Shown here in pieces: positions 11,022 through 13,091 of a stretch of DNA of 13,091 nt. The notes below the pieces were generated by a model that worked only from the letters and a program-made list of their open reading frames with translations, made no database searches and was not told the origin of the DNA. Origin of the DNA: Acidobacteriota bacterium (GTDB taxonomy: Bacteria > Acidobacteriota > Vicinamibacteria > Marinacidobacterales > SMYC01); the NCBI GenBank assembly GCA_029263435.1, contig JAJCXL010000264.1:1-13091 (forward strand). Reading direction: 5' to 3'. The position numbers and the translations under genes are program-made. How positions within the stretch are numbered: the first letter of the stretch is position 1; the number at the start of each line of letters is the position of its first letter.

Positions 11022-12940
11022 GCAGCATCGATACCACCGGGATGTCCGAGGGAAAGAAGCGCGCGCTCGAGCTCACCGAGTCTTCCCGTGAAGGCTTTCT
11101 CGACTATCCGAGCTTCGCTGGATCCATCTTCATGGGCGAGCTGCCGCTTGCGATGGTCACGCCTTACCCCGAACGCCCCGAGGACCGGGACGAGCGAGGG
11201 AGAGCTTTTCTCGACCAGCTCGAAGCGTTCTTGCGCGAGCACGTCGATGCCGACCAGATCGATGAGGACGGCGAGATCCCCGAGCACGTCGTCGACGGCC
11301 TGAGACAGCTCGGCGCGTTCGGCATCAAGATCCCGAAGCAGTATGGCGGGCTCGGTTTGTCCCAACAGGTCTACACCCGCGCTGCCGTTCTCGTCGGAAG
11401 TTTCTGCGGCAGCATCTCCGCGCTACTCAGTGCTCATCAATCGATTGGCGTGCCGCAACCCTTGCTCTTGTTCGGTACCGACGCTCAGAAAGAGAAGTTC
11501 CTCCCCCGCGTTGCCGCTGGAGAGATTTCCGCCTTCGCGCTCACCGAGACCGGAGTCGGCTCCGACCCCGCACGTATGGAGACGCGAGCCGAGCCCACCG
11601 AAGACGGCACCCATTACGTCCTCAACGGTGAGAAGCTCTGGTGCACCAACGGCACCCGCGCCGCGCTTCTCGTCGTCATGGCAAAGACCCCGAGCGTGAA
11701 AGCCGGCGGTCGAGATCGCGTCACCGCCTTCGTCGTCGACGCCGACTCTCCCGGCGTAGAGGTCACCCACCGATCCCGCTTTCTCGGCCTGCGCGCGCTC
11801 TATAACGGCGTCATCCGATTCACGAACGTCGAAGTGCCGGCCGACAACATCATCGCAGCGGAAGGGAAAGGCCTTCGCGTCGCACTCACCACTTTGAACA
11901 CCGGACGCATCACCCTTCCTGCCATGTGCGTCGGTCTCAGCAAGCGCTCGCTACGCTTGGCCATGGATTGGGCCAACGAGCGCGAGCAATGGGGCGCCAC
12001 CATCGGAAAGCACGGCGCCATCGCCGACAAGATCGCGCACATCGCGTCGAGCATTTTTGCGATGGAGTCGATGACCTATCTCACTTCGGCGTTGGTCGAT
12101 CGCAAGAGCGCCGACGTCCGCATCGAAGCGGCCATGTCCAAGATGTTCGCTTCGGAGGCCGCGTGGAAAAACGTCGATGAAGCCATGCAGATCATCGGTG
12201 GCCGTGGTTACGAGACCGCCGCTTCACAGAAAGCGCGAGGAGAGACCCCGCGTCCCATCGAGCGTGCGCTCAGAGACGCGCGCATCAACCGCATCTTCGA
12301 AGGCTCCACCGAGATCATGCAGCTGTTCATCGCAAGAGAAGCGATGGACCCGCACCTGCGCGTCGCCGGCAAAGTCATGGACTCGCGGCTACCGATGCGC
12401 GAGCGACTCGCCGCCGGATTGAAAGCGCTTGGCTTCTACGCGACGTGGTACCCAAAACAGTGGCTGCCCTCAGCCGCCGTCCCGAACGATATGGACCCGG
12501 CCTTGAGCAAGCACGTGCGCTACGCCGCCAAGACCAGCAAGAAGCTCGCGCGCCGGCTCTTTCATCAAATGGTGAAACACGGCCCCAAGCTCGAGCGCGA
12601 GCAGATGCTTCTCTCGCGCTTCGTCAACGTCGGCACGGAGCTCTTCGCCCAAACCGCCTCCGCGACCCGAGCCCAAGCGCTCATCGGTGCCGGCCATGAC
12701 CGCCACGAGGTCGTCACGCTCGTCGAGCACTTCTGTATCGACTCCCGCCGCCGCATCGATCGCGCCTTCGAGGACGTCCGCGACAACAGCGACCGCGAAG
12801 GCTATCGGCTCGCCCAGCGCATGCTCGCGGGAGAGGCCTCGTGGCTGTTCGACGGTATCGTCCGCTTGGACCTTCGTCGAGCGTCCGAGCCCGAAGAGCC
12901 CGAGCAAGCACTCAGCGAGACGCGTCAAGAGCTTGCCTGA
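11018..12940 (+). CDS. Acyl-CoA dehydrogenase, long VLCAD/ACAD9-like type
   Basis: This 640-residue flavoenzyme should carry out the first step of beta-oxidation, forming trans-2-enoyl-CoA with transfer of electrons through FAD to ETF. The N-terminal helical domain is at about 60-170 (FGIKIPKQYGGLGLS), the middle beta domain holds LTETGVGSDPA (175-185) and NGEKLWCTN (203-211), and the C-terminal domain includes RNITLP-like RITLPAMCVG (297-306) and QIIGGRGY (391-398). The catalytic base is probably Glu428 in RIFEGSTEI. A C-terminal extension of about 180 residues beyond the usual 380-400-residue core, plus a 50-residue N-terminal lead, matches the very-long-chain and ACAD9 type, where the extension aids dimer and membrane contact. 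The ATG overlaps the TetR stop; AGG lies nine bases before it. Chain-length preference is inferred from length and type only. Confidence 0.92.
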   Translation: MSSIDTTGMSEGKKRALELTESSREGFLDYPSFAGSIFMGELPLAMVTPYPERPEDRDERGRAFLDQLEAFLREHVDADQIDEDGEIPEHVVDGLRQLGAFGIKIPKQYGGLGLSQQVYTRAAVLVGSFCGSISALLSAHQSIGVPQPLLLFGTDAQKEKFLPRVAAGEISAFALTETGVGSDPARMETRAEPTEDGTHYVLNGEKLWCTNGTRAALLVVMAKTPSVKAGGRDRVTAFVVDADSPGVEVTHRSRFLGLRALYNGVIRFTNVEVPADNIIAAEGKGLRVALTTLNTGRITLPAMCVGLSKRSLRLAMDWANEREQWGATIGKHGAIADKIAHIASSIFAMESMTYLTSALVDRKSADVRIEAAMSKMFASEAAWKNVDEAMQIIGGRGYETAASQKARGETPRPIERALRDARINRIFEGSTEIMQLFIAREAMDPHLRVAGKVMDSRLPMRERLAAGLKALGFYATWYPKQWLPSAAVPNDMDPALSKHVRYAAKTSKKLARRLFHQMVKHGPKLEREQMLLSRFVNVGTELFAQTASATRAQALIGAGHDRHEVVTLVEHFCIDSRRRIDRAFEDVRDNSDREGYRLAQRMLAGEASWLFDGIVRLDLRRASEPEEPEQALSETRQELA

Positions 12941-12962
12941 CGACCCCCGTATTTGCTATCCT
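12933..12962 (+). promoter_or_regulatory. Candidate extended -10 promoter of tRNA-Arg
   Basis: TTGCCT (12933-12938), 18 bases, then TATCCT (12957-12962) with a TG one base before it (12954-12955), an extended -10. A GC-rich discriminator follows, as expected for a growth-rate-controlled stable RNA promoter. The -35 overlaps the stop codon of the acyl-CoA dehydrogenase. Confidence 0.45.
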
Positions 12963-12988
12963 TTCGGGCTCCGGAAGCCATGGCGCGT

Positions 12989-13065
12989 GCGCCTGTAGCT
13001 CAGATGGATAGAGCGTCTGCCTCCGGAGCAGAAGGTCAGAGGTTCGAGTCCTCTCAGGCGTACCA
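12989..13065 (+). tRNA. tRNA-Arg (anticodon CCG)
   Basis: A full cloverleaf can be drawn. The acceptor stem is GCGCCTG (12989-12995) with CAGGCGT (13055-13061; one G-T pair). The D arm is GCTC/GAGC. The anticodon stem is TCTGC/GCAGA around CTCCGGA, giving anticodon CCG, which reads CGG (Arg). The T arm is AGAGG/CCTCT around TTCGAGT. The discriminator is A and the CCA end is encoded (13063-13065). There is no intron. Confidence 0.96.
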
Positions 13066-13076
13066 GCCAAGAATTT

Positions 13077-13091
13077 CCCACCGAACGTGGG
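13077..13091 (+). terminator. Possible hairpin after tRNA-Arg, cut by window edge
   Basis: CCCAC-CGAAC-GTGGG forms a perfect 5-bp stem 11 bases after the tRNA CCA end. The window stops at its last base, so a following T-run cannot be seen. It may be the tRNA terminator. Confidence 0.35.

Overview
The window looks like chromosomal DNA from a GC-rich, Gram-negative bacterium with large secreted and envelope proteins. A PEP-CTERM exosortase substrate, an ECF sigma factor with a TonB-domain anti-sigma protein, and a long VLCAD-type acyl-CoA dehydrogenase next to a TetR regulator all fit a deltaproteobacterial/Myxococcota-like or Acidobacteriota-like lineage. No 16S or other marker is present, so this placement is inference. 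No phage, plasmid, CRISPR or insertion-sequence genes were seen.

Layout. (1) 1-1304: a non-coding leader with inverted repeats and a strong sigma-54-type promoter match, then a PEP-CTERM secreted protein and a hairpin terminator. (2) 1425-2066: an unrecognised secreted protein, convergent with the next block. (3) 2079-8848, minus strand: an operon-like run in the order ECF sigma factor, 840-aa membrane anti-sigma protein (zf-HC2, TM, TonB C-terminal domain, degenerate VWA), 1019-aa exported protein of about five repeated beta modules with C-terminal TM helices, and a nitroreductase. A DUF488 gene (8924-9280) lies just upstream on the same strand. (4) 9311-10120, plus strand: a short-chain dehydrogenase diverging from DUF488 across only 30 bp. 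(5) 10121-10370: a gap with two copies of a GGACC palindrome and a diverged copy of the dehydrogenase 3' end. (6) 10371-12940: a TetR regulator overlapping an acyl-CoA dehydrogenase by ATGA, with a candidate self-operator over a leaderless start. (7) 12989-13065: tRNA-Arg(CCG).

The most unusual part is the ECF block. Its anti-sigma protein joins a cytoplasmic zinc-finger anti-sigma domain to a periplasmic TonB C-terminal domain, a short TonB-box-like segment and a VWA-like domain whose metal site looks lost. It is followed by a giant repeat protein that appears to sit in the same periplasmic space. I read this as a candidate envelope-sensing system in which sensor, transducer and sigma inhibitor are one polypeptide. 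The domains are visible in the sequence; the sensing role is inference. The TetR/acyl-CoA dehydrogenase pair looks like a self-regulated fatty-acid (acyl-CoA) degradation unit.
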